Notes: generated by a model not told the origin, from the sequence alone. Counted from the first letter of the stretch, positions 1 to 55,600 are shown. The stretch: 64,000 bases of DNA from Kuschelorhynchus macadamiae (GCA_030620095.1 JAUTXW010000110.1:715001-779000), one strand, 5' to 3'. Translations and numbers: made by a program.

Positions 1-389
1 GAAAAATGCTCCAGTTTTGGGATGGATTGGATTCGAATTTTCAGTTCAACACAAGATAAATGCATTCTGCAGCAATAAAATATCTTAAAACTGATATCAT
101 CCGAAAATATATAACCCACAATTTTGACGTCTTGCTTTTCTTTTCCAGTTCCATTAATTTTTTTGACTCCGATTCTCCGGATTATAACTATACAAACTAA
201 GCAATGTTTATGGCAAATGGCTTTTTTGATTCAGCATTACAAATCCTTTTTAAATCTCTCTACCACGACCGCCCCTACGATCTTTTATTGGACTTCTTCC
301 CCAATTTTTCCGCATAAAAAATAATTGTCTTGCCAACTGAAATCGTCTGCCATTGAAGGTTTTATTTTGTTTAGGGTGACTGTACTTCG
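1..389. other. Unassigned AT-rich sequence
   Basis: A 66-codon open frame on the plus strand (124-324) has no recognisable motif. I see no MSH4 exon or other feature here. Confidence 0.5.
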
Positions 390-705
390 AGACAGCGAAG
401 CGCAGCGTGGCGCCGATGGCTGTGGGTTTGCGGTTCGGCGCCCAAGGTCCCTGGCTCGATTCCGAGATGAGGCAAATTTTGTTAAGAATACATAACGCGC
501 TCGCCTTCTGATGGATTGGTGGTTGCGCGCTCCATCAGTAATACGCTAAAATTACCTCTCAAATGGCGTCGTTCGGATTCGAGGATAAACTGTAGGTCCC
601 GTATACCTGTGTAAATTACAGCTAAGACGCACAGCATAGGGATATGCGAGAGGTAGTCCTATATCCAGCAGTGGATGAAAAGGCTGTTGATGATGTACTT
701 CGTGA
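390..705 (+). repeat. tRNA-derived SINE
   Basis: A pol III-like head includes a B-box match, GGCTCGATTCC at 453-463, preceded by GC-rich sequence (CGCAGCGTGGCGCCGATGG) that may hold a degenerate A box. The body ends in CCAGCAGTGGATG...GGCTGTTGATGATG, the tail style common in insect SINEs. It is longer and more GC-rich than the surrounding intron sequence. Exact ends are not defined. Confidence 0.6.
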
Positions 706-984
706 CAGTTGTATTTTCCTGTATCCTTTTTCTCTATCAATGCGTTAATTAACGTGGGTAATCCTCTTGTAACGTTTGTAGTGGCTTCTATTTCATTACA
801 AATAAAACATATGTGGTCGCCACGGACTGGACAAATAAATACACTTTGAGCGTCAATTTGTAAAGATTGTTACATTTTAAATTACCGACATTTAAAAAAA
901 ATACATCAAAATCTGCGTAGTTTCAACGGGTTAAAAGTTAAAAATGTAGCGCTCTTCCACTAAAATATTTTTTTTTAGAAATAT

Positions 985-1056
985 CAACAGTATGGTACGA
1001 ACCCTCACCTCTGTATCTCTAACCCATTGGTCTAACCAACTGCGCTATCGCACTAA
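985..1056 (-). repeat. tRNA-like SINE head or tRNA pseudogene
   Basis: On the minus strand an A box TAGCGCAGTTGG (1047-1036) is followed, 31 bases on, by a B box GGTTCGTACC (1003-994). Acceptor and T-stem arms do not pair, so this is not a working tRNA. An A-rich stretch follows downstream, as in SINEs. Confidence 0.5.
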
Positions 1057-1464
1057 TGATCAGCGATTCGTTAGAACTTGTACATATCCAAACCCACCGT
1101 TGTTGATTTTGCCAATATTCTAACCTTATTAGTAAATTTATAATTTTTACGTTATGCCCATATAAACCAAATTTTTAATAGCAGTATTTTATCATTATGT
1201 CATATTATTCTAAATGCACACAAACGATTTCTCTGAAAGACGCATTATATTCAATGAATTCCTGAAGCATGGCATCTTTATAATTTTTTATATAATTGCC
1301 ATTTATAATAATAATGAAAAAAGAAAAACAAAACATAACATAAAAAAATAAGAAGGTAGAACAAGGAAAAAAGAAGTGAAGTAAAAAATTATTATTTGCG
1401 TGTTAAGATAGAGTGTAGTTACAAAATCAAAAACTTTATAAAACATTTAAAATTATTTACTTAC

Positions 1465-44145
<42,681 letters not shown>

Positions 44146-46960
44146 TTTTTAACTTTCACCAAACTTATTAGACCTGTATATAATTATAAGTCTTTAATAT
44201 AAGTACAACACACCGAACAACGTTATCATCAAAATGGCGCTCTCTCACCTGTCACGTAACGCGACGAAGAAAAACAGCAGTCATGGCACACTTCGATGAG
44301 TGTTAGTTCTAGACATAGTGGCAACAGTTATTTTTCGTCAAACGCCTTACAAAAGTCAAAACAAGCTTTTCAAGTCTTATTATAATTTGAAAAAATCTGC
44401 TATTTCTTACCCTGATCAAAAAAGACAATAATCATCCGGAAACAAAAACAGAACCAGTTAAAATACTCCAATTTTTCGAATCCTGAAGTAGGCAAATGCC
44501 CGAGGAATCAAATGCCAGTAATTAGTCAAGTAGCCATGGTCCCCCGTTTCCGTGGGAACGGCATGCATGTTCTGAGGCAATTACAAATACATGTACTATG
44601 TATGTAGGTATATATTATAATAATATATAATTAATTGATGGTCGACGCAAAAATATTATGAAAATGTGAACACTTCTGAACGGTTTTTGGATAAGTATGT
44701 TGGTTCACATTCCAGTAGAAACTTTACAGACGACAGAACGTTTGCTTCATTAAAAGCATGTGTTGATACCTATGCCTAATGTGTTAAAAAATATGACCCC
44801 TTATATTATGCCTTTGTCCTATTTTATTGTAAGGTTTAAACTTGAAAGTTTGAATAAAGTGTCGATTTACAAAATTTCTGCGAGGAATTTAAAAAAATGT
44901 GTTGGCCTCAAAATAAATTTTGCGTAACAAGATCACGGTCAATGTTGCCAGTATATGACGGCCTCTAGATTACTAATATTGTATAGAGTTTTATTTTCAA
45001 TAAGTAGTAGGGTAGGTATTATGAAATATGTGTTGATATAAAATAAATATTTTTTAAATGTTTCAACTTTATTTCATATGAACATTATTTCGAAAATATT
45101 ATAATGAATAAAGAGAAAATCACCTTAAAAATTAAATATTATCTCTGAATTTTTCGTTAATCACCAGAAACGTCACTATTTTTCACAATTTAAAATTCCA
45201 AGAATTCATAGTGAAATTAACTATGCATTTTTACAGATTAACACCACTTTATTCTTTTTATATGATTTTACTATTATCATTAAAATTCAGAGACTGTTTA
45301 AAAAACTTATACAGGGTTAGGAGAAATTACCAGAAGCCTTTTTCAAAAGATACAGGAGTTATCACAAAATGTCTTATATAAAAGTTGTAAGGCTTTTAAA
45401 AATCTACATATCTGTAAAATATTGCAATATATAGGTTCGGCCACAAAGTTGTAGATAATTAAAGTTATATATTTTTTTAAATGGACCCCTGATATTATTA
45501 CTTACGTTGATCGTCCAGGCAATTTGGAACATTTTTGATTAATCATACATTTTACCTAAATTCATTAGTTTCCGAGATATCACGACATTTTGATCAGTTA
45601 CAAAACACAAATTTCAATAAACAATTTAATAAGTTAACATTAAAAAAATCGGTATAACAAGTCATGGAAAACGGCTCTATTTTGTAATAGAAATTGAAAA
45701 TGGCCATCATTTACCAACTGACAATGATATAAATTGTCGCAAAAATGTCTTTGGGGTATTTAAAACCATTTCCCTTGTTATTGTCTTACTTTAATTTTTA
45801 ATTCTTAGATTTTTTTCGAATTATGTACCGTTTAGAACTTATTTAACAAAATATTCACTAATGCGTGGTAATATTAAATGTACAGAACAGAAGTAAGTTT
45901 GTTGCAAAAATTGCCAGTGGCGTCGCAGTAAACATTTCAGGGGGTAAAAGGAGCCGCGATCTGGGAAAAAAAATCCATGTATATTTTTCTAAAATGTATT
46001 ATAGCCATTTCGAAGGTATTGCTCACAGCATACAGTAAATCAAATTTGAATGATATAAATAGCCCATGAAAAAAAAGCTAAAAAAATTATAACTTTAACA
46101 CCCTTTCGGACATATGTTGATATGAACTTTTAGCCCTAAAATAACCTAAAAAAATACGCCCCGCATTTTAGCCATCGATTAAATAACACCCTGTATAACT
46201 CTGGGAATCAAAAACGACTACCCCATATCAAGACTAATAAAACGGCTGTTGTAAAAATGAGAAAACTGTTTCGGCAAAAACGTCCATAGTTCACAAAAAT
46301 TTTATCACAGTAGATCGTGATTATCTTACGTGCAACATAACTTCAAAAGCGAATTATAGTAAAATTTATACAATATATTAAGTTTGTTTGGTAGATTTTA
46401 GATGACTTTTGCCACATCCTGTATCTAAACTTCTTAATGCTAATGATAACGGTATAACAACTAATTATAAACTAGCTGGTCCGGCAGACCTTGTTCTGCC
46501 TTTTCCGTTAGATGGCACGATGAGTTTCCAGTGGGGCGCATTCACCACACCGTCCAGAAATGTTATTGAAGAAAAAACATATTAGTTTTATAGAAAAAAT
46601 TAGCAATAAAACAATACAAAAAAGTATTGAAAGCTCTCCGTAACCAGACGATCATTCATTGGTGCAGTACAATTCTCTCATGAACTTGCTGAAAAAATTG
46701 GCTTAGTATTTTAAATATAAAGAATAGATAAAGATTTGTATGAAGATGTCACAATTTTCCTAGAAACATTGTATACTGCAAACAAACAAAAAGTCAAAAA
46801 TTGTTTTTTTGTATTTTGTCAAAGATAATTTTGGTCAGACACATAAAAAAACAAAAAAATTGTGAGAATTTTAAGCGTTAACAAATTTTTGCAAAAATAT
46901 AGGGATCTTATTTCATGCCCTGTGTGTACTATTTTTATACGCATAATATGTAGTCATGTA
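44146..46960. other. MSH4 upstream region
   Basis: The presumptive MSH4 promoter is in the first few hundred bases; the patch 44230-44290 is relatively GC-rich. A 45-codon frame at 44642-44779 (SERFLDKYVGSHSS, DRTFASLKACVDTYA) has a protein-like look but is not recognised. 45915-46180 is a diverged copy of repeat R2. Nothing else assignable. Confidence 0.4.
45915..46180. repeat. Dispersed repeat family R2 (copy 2)
   Basis: Diverged match to 6785-7100, with AATCAAATTTGAATGATATA, CCATGAAAAAAAAGC and GAACTTTTAGCCCTAAAATA blocks in the same order. Confidence 0.5.
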
Positions 46961-46969
46961 TAGAAGCAC

Positions 46970-49089
46970 CAGGGGCGTGCAGTCCATGGAAGCAAGAGAA
47001 GCAGTTCTTCCCCAAAAAAAATTACAAAACATCTTCTAAAATGTAATTTTTGAAATAGGAAACCATTAATTTAATTTATATTAAAAATGCTAAAATATTA
47101 TTTTAATTATCAAGCCCATAATAAATGCGGCCTTGACTCCGACCCAGCCACAATAGAATTTCAAATAGAACCTATGGGGGCCGCTAGCTTCTCAGCTGCC
47201 AAGCCCTGTATGCTTGATTTCGTGTGCATCGAGCCAGAGGTTATTGAACTTTCCACCGGCTGTTTTCAATTTTTGCTTTTCAGTCGCGTGCTTTAAGTGG
47301 TGGCGAAAGCTATCGTTGGAGTAGGTTCTTTGTTTGAACGGCTATCCGTGTGTTGTGTGATACGTACGTCGCGTCGTGCATGGTGCGATATGGAAAACAA
47401 TAATACGGACGTGGATATGCAAATACCGTCAACTTCGGCTGTGGTAATAACGTTGAAAATGTTAGAGATTTTAGTAAGAAGAGTGTGTGTGAATGTGTGG
47501 TGTGTATCTTAATAATAAAGGGATTTTCAACATTAAACTTCGCTGATAAGCTTCAAATAATTTCCAAAGGAAGGGCAAAACCGCCTATAAAAAATTTAAC
47601 CACAAAAATGAAAAACTGTATTAGACATTTTTATCCGGAAAAACAATACGAACAATTTAAATAGCTAACAGGATGCGAAAATATAAGTAAATTATTTTGT
47701 TCGCCATGTTTACTTTTTGAAAATGAAAAGGGTCTCTGGAATAAAACTGGTTTTTTCGATTTAAACAATTTCCATAAAGCTGTAAAAAGACACATTATGT
47801 CCAAAGCGCATTTGCAGGCCGTCATAAAAGAAAAAGTCTTCGGCAAAACCAGAATTGAACACGCCCTTAATAAAGAGTTGGAAATTAGTCACCGCCAACA
47901 CAATGAACTAGTCCATAAAAATATGCAAATATTAAGAAGACTTATCGATGTTGTTTGTTTTCTCGGATAGCACGAATTGGGATTTAGAGGTCATGACACG
48001 AAACAAGGGTTTCTTCAAATAGAGGAAATTTTCAAGATTTACTTAGTTTAATGGCTAAATATGATGATTGCTTAAAAATCATTTAGAGCACTCAAATGTT
48101 TTTCGCGGAACGTTGAATTGAATCCAGAATGATTTAATTTCCGCTGTTGCAACCATTATTCTAAAAAGAAATAAGTAGGAGATTGGCCAAGCGCGGTTCA
48201 TTGCTATTGTTCTGGACGAAACAATTAATATCACTAATTTTAGCCAATTATTTATAGTAATACGCTACGTTAAAACAGACGGAAGTATTCAAGAGCGATT
48301 TCTAGGTTTTAAGAATGTGTCCGAAAATCGTACAGCAGATGCCTTATATACCGTAGTTTATAACGTTACTAAAGAAATTAATGGAGAGAAAAATTTAGTT
48401 GCTCAAAGCTATGATGAAGCTGCAGTGATGGCAGTGGAACTATAATGGAAGACTTGTGTTAACAGTATCTCAAAATCGTGAATCAGTGATTGAACTATTT
48501 GAGAATATAATAGAAAATAATGAAACGTGGGACTCAGAAGCAATAAATAGTTCGAGGGGGTTTTTGGACTGTTTGAAACGAGATTTTCATTTTAATTATT
48601 TGTTGAACATATTTTTAGAAATATTTCCATTCTCAGACAATGTTTTTAATATATTATAAACTAAAACAAATGATATTGCTTTTTGCCTAAAAAAAGTAGA
48701 TGATTTTAAGTCCATGTTAAGTCAAAAAAGAGGTGACTTTGACCTATTTTGGGAGAAAACGATGATGTTAAATGTAGAGCCACAAGCCAAGCGTCTTCGG
48801 ACAGACAAGGTGGGAGATGTTCAAACATCATACAGACGCCTCTTTTATGAAATAATCGATCAAATTCAGCAACAAATAAACTATAGATTTAATTTTTGAA
48901 ATGATTTAACTTTTAATCTTAAACGTATAAAAAATTTCGTGAGAAATTCAACGGGGTAGGAGCATCGACGTTTTTATGATGACGTCATTGACGAATTTGC
49001 AAAAAATGATCGAAGAATCGAATTACATTACAAATAGGTAAGTTTCTAAAAATTGCTACCCTTTCTTAAAATTTCACCGCACGCCCCTG
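46970..49089 (+). mobile_element. hAT element (2120 bp) with perfect 8-bp duplication
   Basis: Ends CAGGGGCGTGC and GCACGCCCCTG, flanked by identical AGAAGCAC at 46962-46969 and 49090-49097. It carries a decayed plus-strand transposase. The termini differ from the 23994 element, so it is a second hAT subfamily. Confidence 0.95.
47560..48990 (+). pseudogene. hAT transposase pseudogene (ZMYM1-like)
   Basis: Order of recognisable pieces: CIRHFYPEKQYEQF, LFCSPCLLFENEKGLWN (TTF-type zinc-finger region), AVKRHIMSKAHLQAV, LDETINIT, IQERFLGFKNVSENRTAD, NLVAQSYDEAAVM, then LFENIIENNETWDS and a C-terminal piece to about 48990. Many stops and shifts. After the AAVM motif the sequence jumps, so the central catalytic block is deleted. 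Confidence 0.8.
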
Positions 49090-49097
49090 AGAAGCAC

Positions 49098-50460
49098 ATA
49101 CCCAACAGATCGGCCAAGCCAACACCAAAAACCGCATCTCGATATCGTGTTTCGCAATTGAAATACCCATGATTAAATTTTGATAAAAAAAAATTCTTCA
49201 TGCACCATTTATGGCCAGCTGTTTATTTCTTACAGACTCACTGTTAATGTTGAGCGCAGGATTTTATATTCAATTCAATAAAACACACTTGGATGTTATT
49301 AACATTTTTATTTAAATATTGGTAAGACTTGGATAATTATCATATTATTTACATAATAGATTTATAAACTATAATTGATTTAAAAAATAATTAATATTGT
49401 AGATTTCCCAAACTCTTATAGAACTGCTTGTAAGGGTAAAACATTTTATTAATAAAATTACATTATTGTCGTTTTATTCTCATGAATATTGATGATGCTT
49501 TACACTTGTTTATATTTTATATGAATAAACAAGTATCAAAAACAAGTAAACGTGCTTGAAAGTAATTTTATAGGCCCTTGATTGACTTTTACAAATGAGT
49601 TGTTATATTTGTTAATGAAAAACAAAACTGTTCTTTAAGATCTTGGTCTCGTGAACTAAAAAAATATACAAACTATCTCAAGAAATAGAACTAGATGTAC
49701 AAATTTTAATAACATAAAATAAAAACAAAAACATATCAAATAGCTTGAACAAAAAAACGCTGCTAAAATTGAAAATAATTCATTTTATAAACTAGATAAA
49801 TTAACTCTAAAAGTATAATAATAATATGCATATTTTATTTCTTCTTCTGGCGATCTAAGGTAGTTAAAATAAAAAATTACTACAAAAACTGCACACACCC
49901 ATGCCAAGGGTAGTTAGGTTGATAATTTGAAAATATTTATAGATGCGAAAATAAAATGATTTATTTAAAAATGACTTAATATTGATAACAGGACACAATT
50001 CCATTGAACGCTACATAGTGTATGCAAATGTTTAATCAGGGTTTGTCAATTACTAAAATCATTGGATCCAAATACAGATTGTTCGGAAAATACGTGTACA
50101 ACCTTTAATGATGTTTCTTAATTCATGGAAAGATGTCAATTGATTTTAGTATGTATAGTCTAACTTTTTTAATGATATTGTGGTTGAGTATAACAACTTG
50201 AAAGTGTTATAAAATTGGCGACCCGTCTAAAGATACGTTATGATTGTTTTTTTGTCATTAAGTTTGTAACAAGTGAGATATTTTTATTGGGTAACAATTT
50301 AGAAGCTTTTTTACCCCTTGAATACACTAATAATTATTATTATAAATCATTGTATCAGTTTCCATTGCAATGACATTTAATAATCTTCCATACGTTGACA
50401 AATTGTATCTGTTTAGAATAGTAGGCTATCATTTTTAATTTCTATTCTCCTGGTGTACGA
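49098..50460. other. Unassigned AT-rich intergenic sequence
   Basis: No long frame, terminal repeat or splice-flanked exon recognised. Confidence 0.5.
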
Positions 50461-50474
50461 GTTTTGCCAAGGAA

Positions 50475-52720
50475 ATGGGTGTCAAAGTATACATAGAGAA
50501 ATATCCTAATTGTCGAGTGCCAAATCCTCAAACATTTGGCAATATTGAAAGTCAATTTCGGGTAACAAGCAGCTTTGATAGAAATTTTGAAGCTAAGGGT
50601 CGTATGACAACCACGCGAACTGTCGAAAACGAAGCGGAAGTTTTGGAAATGATTGAAGAAGAACCAAGTGTTAGTCTCCGTCGCTTAGGACGTGAACTGG
50701 AAATATCGAAAACTAGTGTACATACAGGGTTTCCCAAAAGAACCGGAACAGTCAAATAACTCGGAAACAGATTAACGTAACGTTATGAAATTCGGAATTG
50801 GGAGGTTATCAATGGTGCCGGACCTAAAAATGATAAAGCTCTTAACTTTATTTTTTTAAATGCAATACTATGATTGTTTTTTACTTATAATGTTGACCAA
50901 ACCAAAGTGTTTTCAATCCTAGAATATCAAATTTTTCGTCTGGTAATTTTAAAAGATATGGCAAGTCCGCATTTTCATTCAAAAGAATCGGAACGGTCAA
51001 ATATCTCGATAACGGATTATCATATCGTTAACAAATTTGCCATAGGCAGGTTATTAATAGTGTCGGATCTGAAAATAATATTTACAACGTTGCCAGTTTT
51101 ATAGTTTTTCCGATAGAGCTCTCAATTTTATTTTTTTACATACAGTACTATGATTGTTTTTCGCTTATAATGTTGACCAAACCAAAGATTTTCAATCCTA
51201 GAATATCAAATTTTTCTTCTGGATATTTTAAAAGATATGACAAGTCCGAATTTTCATTCAAAAGAATCGGCACGGTTAAATATTTCGGTAACGGATTGGC
51301 ATATCGTTATGAAAGTTGGTATAGGAAGACTGTCAGTAGTGTCGGATCTAAAAATAACTTTCACAATGTTGCCAGTTTTATAGTTTTTTTCAATAAACTT
51401 CTCAACTAATTTTTTTTTTAAATATAATGTGATAGTTTTTTGCTCATACTGTTGACCAAACAGTATAACAAATTTTTCTTCTGAAATTTTTAAAAGATAT
51501 GGTAAGAGCGTATTTTTATTGAAAAGATCCGGAACGGTCAGATATCTCGCTAACGGATTAATATATAGTTATGAAAGTTGGTATAGGGGGATTATCAATT
51601 ATAACTATGTTAACCCGTTACTGAAATATTTGGATTGCGGTTTTGCCATATCTTCCAAAATTTCCTGAAAAAAAAAATTATGTTCTTGCATTGAAAATGC
51701 TTTACTTAAGTTAACATCATAAGCAAAAAAGCATCATGGCATTGCATTTAAAAAATAAAGTTCACGGCTCTATCGAAAAACTATAAAACTGACAACGTTG
51801 CGAATAATATTTTTAGATCCTGCACTATTGATAATTGATAATATCCCGATACCAAATTTCATAAGATATGTTAATCCGTTACCGAGATATTTCACCATTC
51901 CGGTTCTTTTGAAAGAAAATGTGGTCTGCCATAATATGATATTATCTTTTAAATTTTCCAGAAGAAAAATTTGGTGTTCTGATTGCTTGAAAACACTTTG
52001 GTTTGGTCAACATTATAAGTCAACAATCTTAGCATTGCATTTAAAAAAATACAGTTAAGAGCTCTAACTGAAAAACTATAAAACCGACAACGCTGTAAAT
52101 ATCATTTTAGGTCCGGCACCATTGATAACCTCCCAATTTCAAATTTCATAACGTTACGTTAGAGTTGAGAGCTCTATCGGAATAGAATTGGCAACGTTGT
52201 AAATATTATTTTTAAATCCGGCACTATTGATTACCTCCATATAACAAATTTTATAATGATATGTTAATTCGTTATCGAGATATTTGGCCGTTCCGGTTCT
52301 TTTGAATGAAAATGCGGACTTACCATATCTTTTAAAATTTCCAGAAGAAAAATTTGTTATTCTAGGATTAAAAACACTTTGATTTGGACAACATTATAAG
52401 TGAAAAGCAATCATAATATTGCCTTTAAAAAAATAAAGTTAAAAGCTCTATCGGAAAAACTATAAAACCGGCAATGCTGTAAATATTATTTTTAGTTTCG
52501 ACACCATTGTTAACCTCCCAATTCCAAATTCATATTATTTTAATCTGTTACCGAGATATTTGACCATTCCGGTTCTTTTGGGAAACCCTGTATGTAGTGA
52601 TATTTTAAAAGAACAATTATAATATCCGTATCATGTCCCAAAATTCAGGATTTTTACCGATCGATTCTCCTATGCGCCTTACATTTTGCCAATTTATTCA
52701 AAATAAAAGAATCCGTCTTG
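50475..52720 (+). pseudogene. Mariner (DD41D-like) N-terminal remnant, split by an insertion
   Basis: Left piece 50475-50720: YIEKYPNCRVPNPQTFGNIE, then ENEAEVLEMIEEEPSVSLRR and ELEISKTSVH, the paired helix-turn-helix domain of this family. Right piece 52595-52720: DILKEQL, then a stop, YPYHVPK and diverging sequence. The two are colinear around the foldback element 50721-52594. The catalytic core is missing. Confidence 0.7.
50721..52594. mobile_element. Foldback-like element with tandem subunits (1.9 kb)
   Basis: Outer ends CATACAGGGTTTCCCAAAAG and CTTTTGGGAAACCCTGTATG are perfect inverted repeats flanked by TA. The left arm contains about three head-to-tail copies of a ~270-300-bp unit (GACCAAACCAAAG, TCAATCCTAGAATATCAAAT, AAGAATCGGAACGGTCAAAT); the right arm carries the same units in opposite orientation. 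It has no transposase. It sits within the mariner helix-turn-helix remnant. Confidence 0.8.
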
Positions 52721-52979
52721 TCTACTTTTATAACACTTCCACGTTTTTTATCCGGCCACTATACACCATTAGAAAGCATCATTTCATAGTGTTTGACTAT
52801 ACACCAAAAATCGTTAAAAAAGGTAGGACGTTTCTAACAAATGTAACAAAAACCATAACCAAACCGCCTCTGCAGTCTAAACGTTCGGATATAACTAAGT
52901 TGGCTTAAATCGGCCTATTTTGACGTCAGCAATCTGTCATTAAATATTGTACATGTATTTTCCGGACACCCTGTATAAG

Positions 52980-54400
52980 TGAAAATACTTAAAATAGGAG
53001 CTAGACAATAACTTACTACCTAAAATGTAAATAACAATTTAATAAAAAATCACATAAAATGACTAATAAGTGTTTAAGAAGTTACAGGATGAAATAGTAC
53101 AATTAACACTATGACAGAGTTCAAAAGTTTCAAGATCTGTCATATATTTTGTCAACAGTTTCTGTTTATATTTTGAAAGGCATCTCAAATAATGTTAAAT
53201 ACATTTTTTTTATGTTTAATTAAAGACTTCACCCTAAATCTCAGGAAAAGCCCTCTGCACCGCAAACTACCCTTCACCTGTATTAAGTGAATTTTTAATA
53301 TGTTCACATGTATTTTCGCCCTTTATCTTTTGAGATATAAAAACAGTATAAATACAAAAACTTGTAGATGCCTTTTAGTGATATGACAAAAAAAAAACAA
53401 AACAATACGAAAACTGGGAAAATTTATATTTTTTTAAATAAGAGACGGTTAACAAAGACCTTTTCTTCCCGATTTCACAAATATATAATATGATGACATT
53501 TGACTTAACAGTTTTTGAAATACCAACAGCCTTAGCCTGTTGCACAAAACTTAATTGCTGTTTAGCGCATTTAGCCACCATATAAATTATATGTCAAAGT
53601 ATACCCATATTGCTTTTTTTAACGTTATCCATGGCTAACTGAGTTTTTATTATAGTTTTTAATAACTTTTAATACTATTTCAAAATCGCTTAAAGTACAT
53701 ATTATCGTATATAGTTTTGAAATCAGGAAAAAAGATCTTTTTAGACGAAATTAAAATATAGGGTCTTCTATTTAAAAAACACAGGTTATGTAAATTTCGC
53801 AGTTTTTGATGCTCTTTTGTTTTTTGTCATTCCACTAAAAGATATTCCTCGTCAAATCTCCATATTTTTTATTTAGACTTTCTTATATTTCAACAATAAA
53901 TGGCGAAAACGCAAGTCAATATATAAAAAAACACACTGTAGAAGTTAAGGAAACTAACTGTAACGCAGGCAAATACAGAATCATATAATGATATGTCATA
54001 TGTTTCTAGAATTTCTTTTCAATTGGTTCATTATATTAAAACACGCTTTTATATGTGTAAATTAACCGGTAGAGGGCATGCCAACACGCATTTTATACTT
54101 TTTAAATTTAAACCGCAGGGCAGATATCGGCATAATTTAAATTTCATTTTCAAAGATGTCCGACACCACTGCCTTTTTTGAAAATCTCTTACCATAAGTT
54201 ATTCAATTTGCGACAAAAAACTGTCTCCTATTTTTTGTATATTTTTCAAAAAAATGGCCTTTTAGAAAATATTAATAACTTAACATTTTGAGGTATAAGT
54301 ATAATGAAAATATAAATTACTGCCTTTTTGTCCTTGCTTACACCGTAATTTTGAGTTATTAATATGCAATTCTGGACAAAAAATATAAATACATTACACT
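52980..54400. other. Unassigned AT-rich sequence
   Basis: Contains a fragment (53537-53570) of the small MITE described at 28362. A TATAC-type mariner end (GACACCCTGTATA) lies just before it near 52968. Otherwise nothing recognised. Confidence 0.45.
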
Positions 54401-54409
54401 ATTGGAAAA

Positions 54410-54950
54410 TGTCAGGTTGCTTGCTGGACTGAGACTTAATGCAAAAAGGACATTTTTTATGCAGTTCCTTAGAAAGAATGAGGTACCGAGCCATGAAATT
54501 TCTGTTGAAGTTAAAGAATATCAAACAATACTGTAGACAACTTTAAACTTTTCGGAGTTTACGTAAATTAAAAAATAACATGGGAAATTCAAATTGCTAA
54601 TCTCTGTAAAAAATTGAACATGTCATGTTACATTATAAGAAATCTAGTCTTGGATTCTTAAAAATGTGTTATGTATGGTATAGCGTTTTCATGTTTACAG
54701 TATGGCGTACTTTATTTGGGTTCTTCACCTTATTTAGAAAAGGCATTTATATGCCAAAAAAGAATATATCGATGTACCTACGTTAGCCAAAGGAAATTCT
54801 ACAAGCCACTCTCTCCACATTTTGTTAACAATTTGTGACCACCTCCCTATATGGATATATGTTTGCTGTACTATTTCATCCAGGAAAAAATAAATCTGTA
54901 TATAAAAAACTCTTATATCCACACACATAAAGAACTGTTGGTCACTGATT
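54410..54950 (+). pseudogene. LINE reverse transcriptase C-terminal remnant
   Basis: Frames in succession read LNAKRTFFMQFL (RT thumb entry), VKEYQTIL, IQIANLCKKLNMSCYIIRNL, MCYVWYSVFMFTVWRTLFGF, and YGYMFAVLFHPGKNKSVYKK, the order of jockey-like RT C-termini. There are several frameshifts and no RT core. It lies just 3' of the unknown terminal exon on the opposite strand. Confidence 0.6.
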
Positions 54951-54974
54951 GACAACCTCCAAGGTATAAAGGTT

Positions 54975-55152
54975 TTAATAAAAAGTTGAAATTGTCCAAA
55001 AGTTATTGCTCAAGCTCATGCTGTTGTCGTAATCTTTCATCTGATTATTGTTGAAATCTTCTTGCCCCTTATCGTCGCTGGGCTGTTGTTGCCTGAGCTC
55101 TGATAACTTTACTTTGGGTTCTTCTACGACTTTGGGGGTATAAATTGTTTGT
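54975..55152 (-). CDS. Terminal coding exon of an unrecognised gene (partial)
   Basis: Reading the minus strand, an acceptor TTTTTCAG precedes 55152. It is followed by one base, 58 codons and TAA (54977-54975). The peptide starts QTIYTPKVVEEPKVKLSEL, then is Gln/Asp/Asn-rich (RQQQPSDDKGQED) and ends FWTISTFY. I do not recognise it. A second frame is open for 27 codons (ending AQRR), so frame choice is uncertain; I prefer the longer one. Upstream exons would lie at higher coordinates; none is recognisable in the transposon-filled 55160-64000. A LINE remnant (54410-54950) lies directly downstream, in the expected 3' UTR. Confidence 0.45.
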
Positions 55153-55489
55153 CTGAAAAATAAAAAATAAACTTATCGCGGTAACACTTTTTAATTTAAT
55201 TGGTAAAATATAATTCAACAATCTTGGTTCAGATTAGTTTATGCTTGGTTAACTAAAAACGACATCTATATGATGTTACTACTTTTCCTATGATACTCTA
55301 ATTCGCACAAACGCTAGATTTCTTAATTTATTTTATGTTAAATTAGCGTAAATTGGATATAATACATTAATATCCTGAAAGTTTGCCTGCTATCTCCTGA
55401 GACCTTTTATTTGTCACGTCTACAGTTTTCGTAGAGCTTCATTCAAAAACTTTTTTTACTGCAAAAGTTAGGCGTCAACTTCGATAATA

Positions 55490-55600
55490 GTCATGGTTTG
55501 GGTTAATGAAAATTCGAATGCTATTTTTCAATCCCGATTGCAACACCCATTTTCTTTGAACGTTTGGGCTAGAATTGTTGGAGTTATTTTTACATGGTGC
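55490..55600 (+). pseudogene. Small mariner transposase fragment
   Basis: Reads VWVNENSNAIFQSRLQHPFS then LNVWARIVG, a stretch found between the first and second catalytic Asp in DD41D-type mariner transposases. No more of the element is recognisable on either side. Confidence 0.55.

Noticed and set aside
552..740. 62-codon minus frame
   Set aside because: Lies inside the SINE and reads through its conserved tail; no coding signal.
985..1056. A working tRNA gene on the minus strand
   Set aside because: A and B boxes are present but acceptor and T stems do not pair; treated as a SINE head.
1..1464. MSH4 exon 6
   Set aside because: No donor-flanked segment continuing after AMI with the expected phase was found; it probably lies outside the window.
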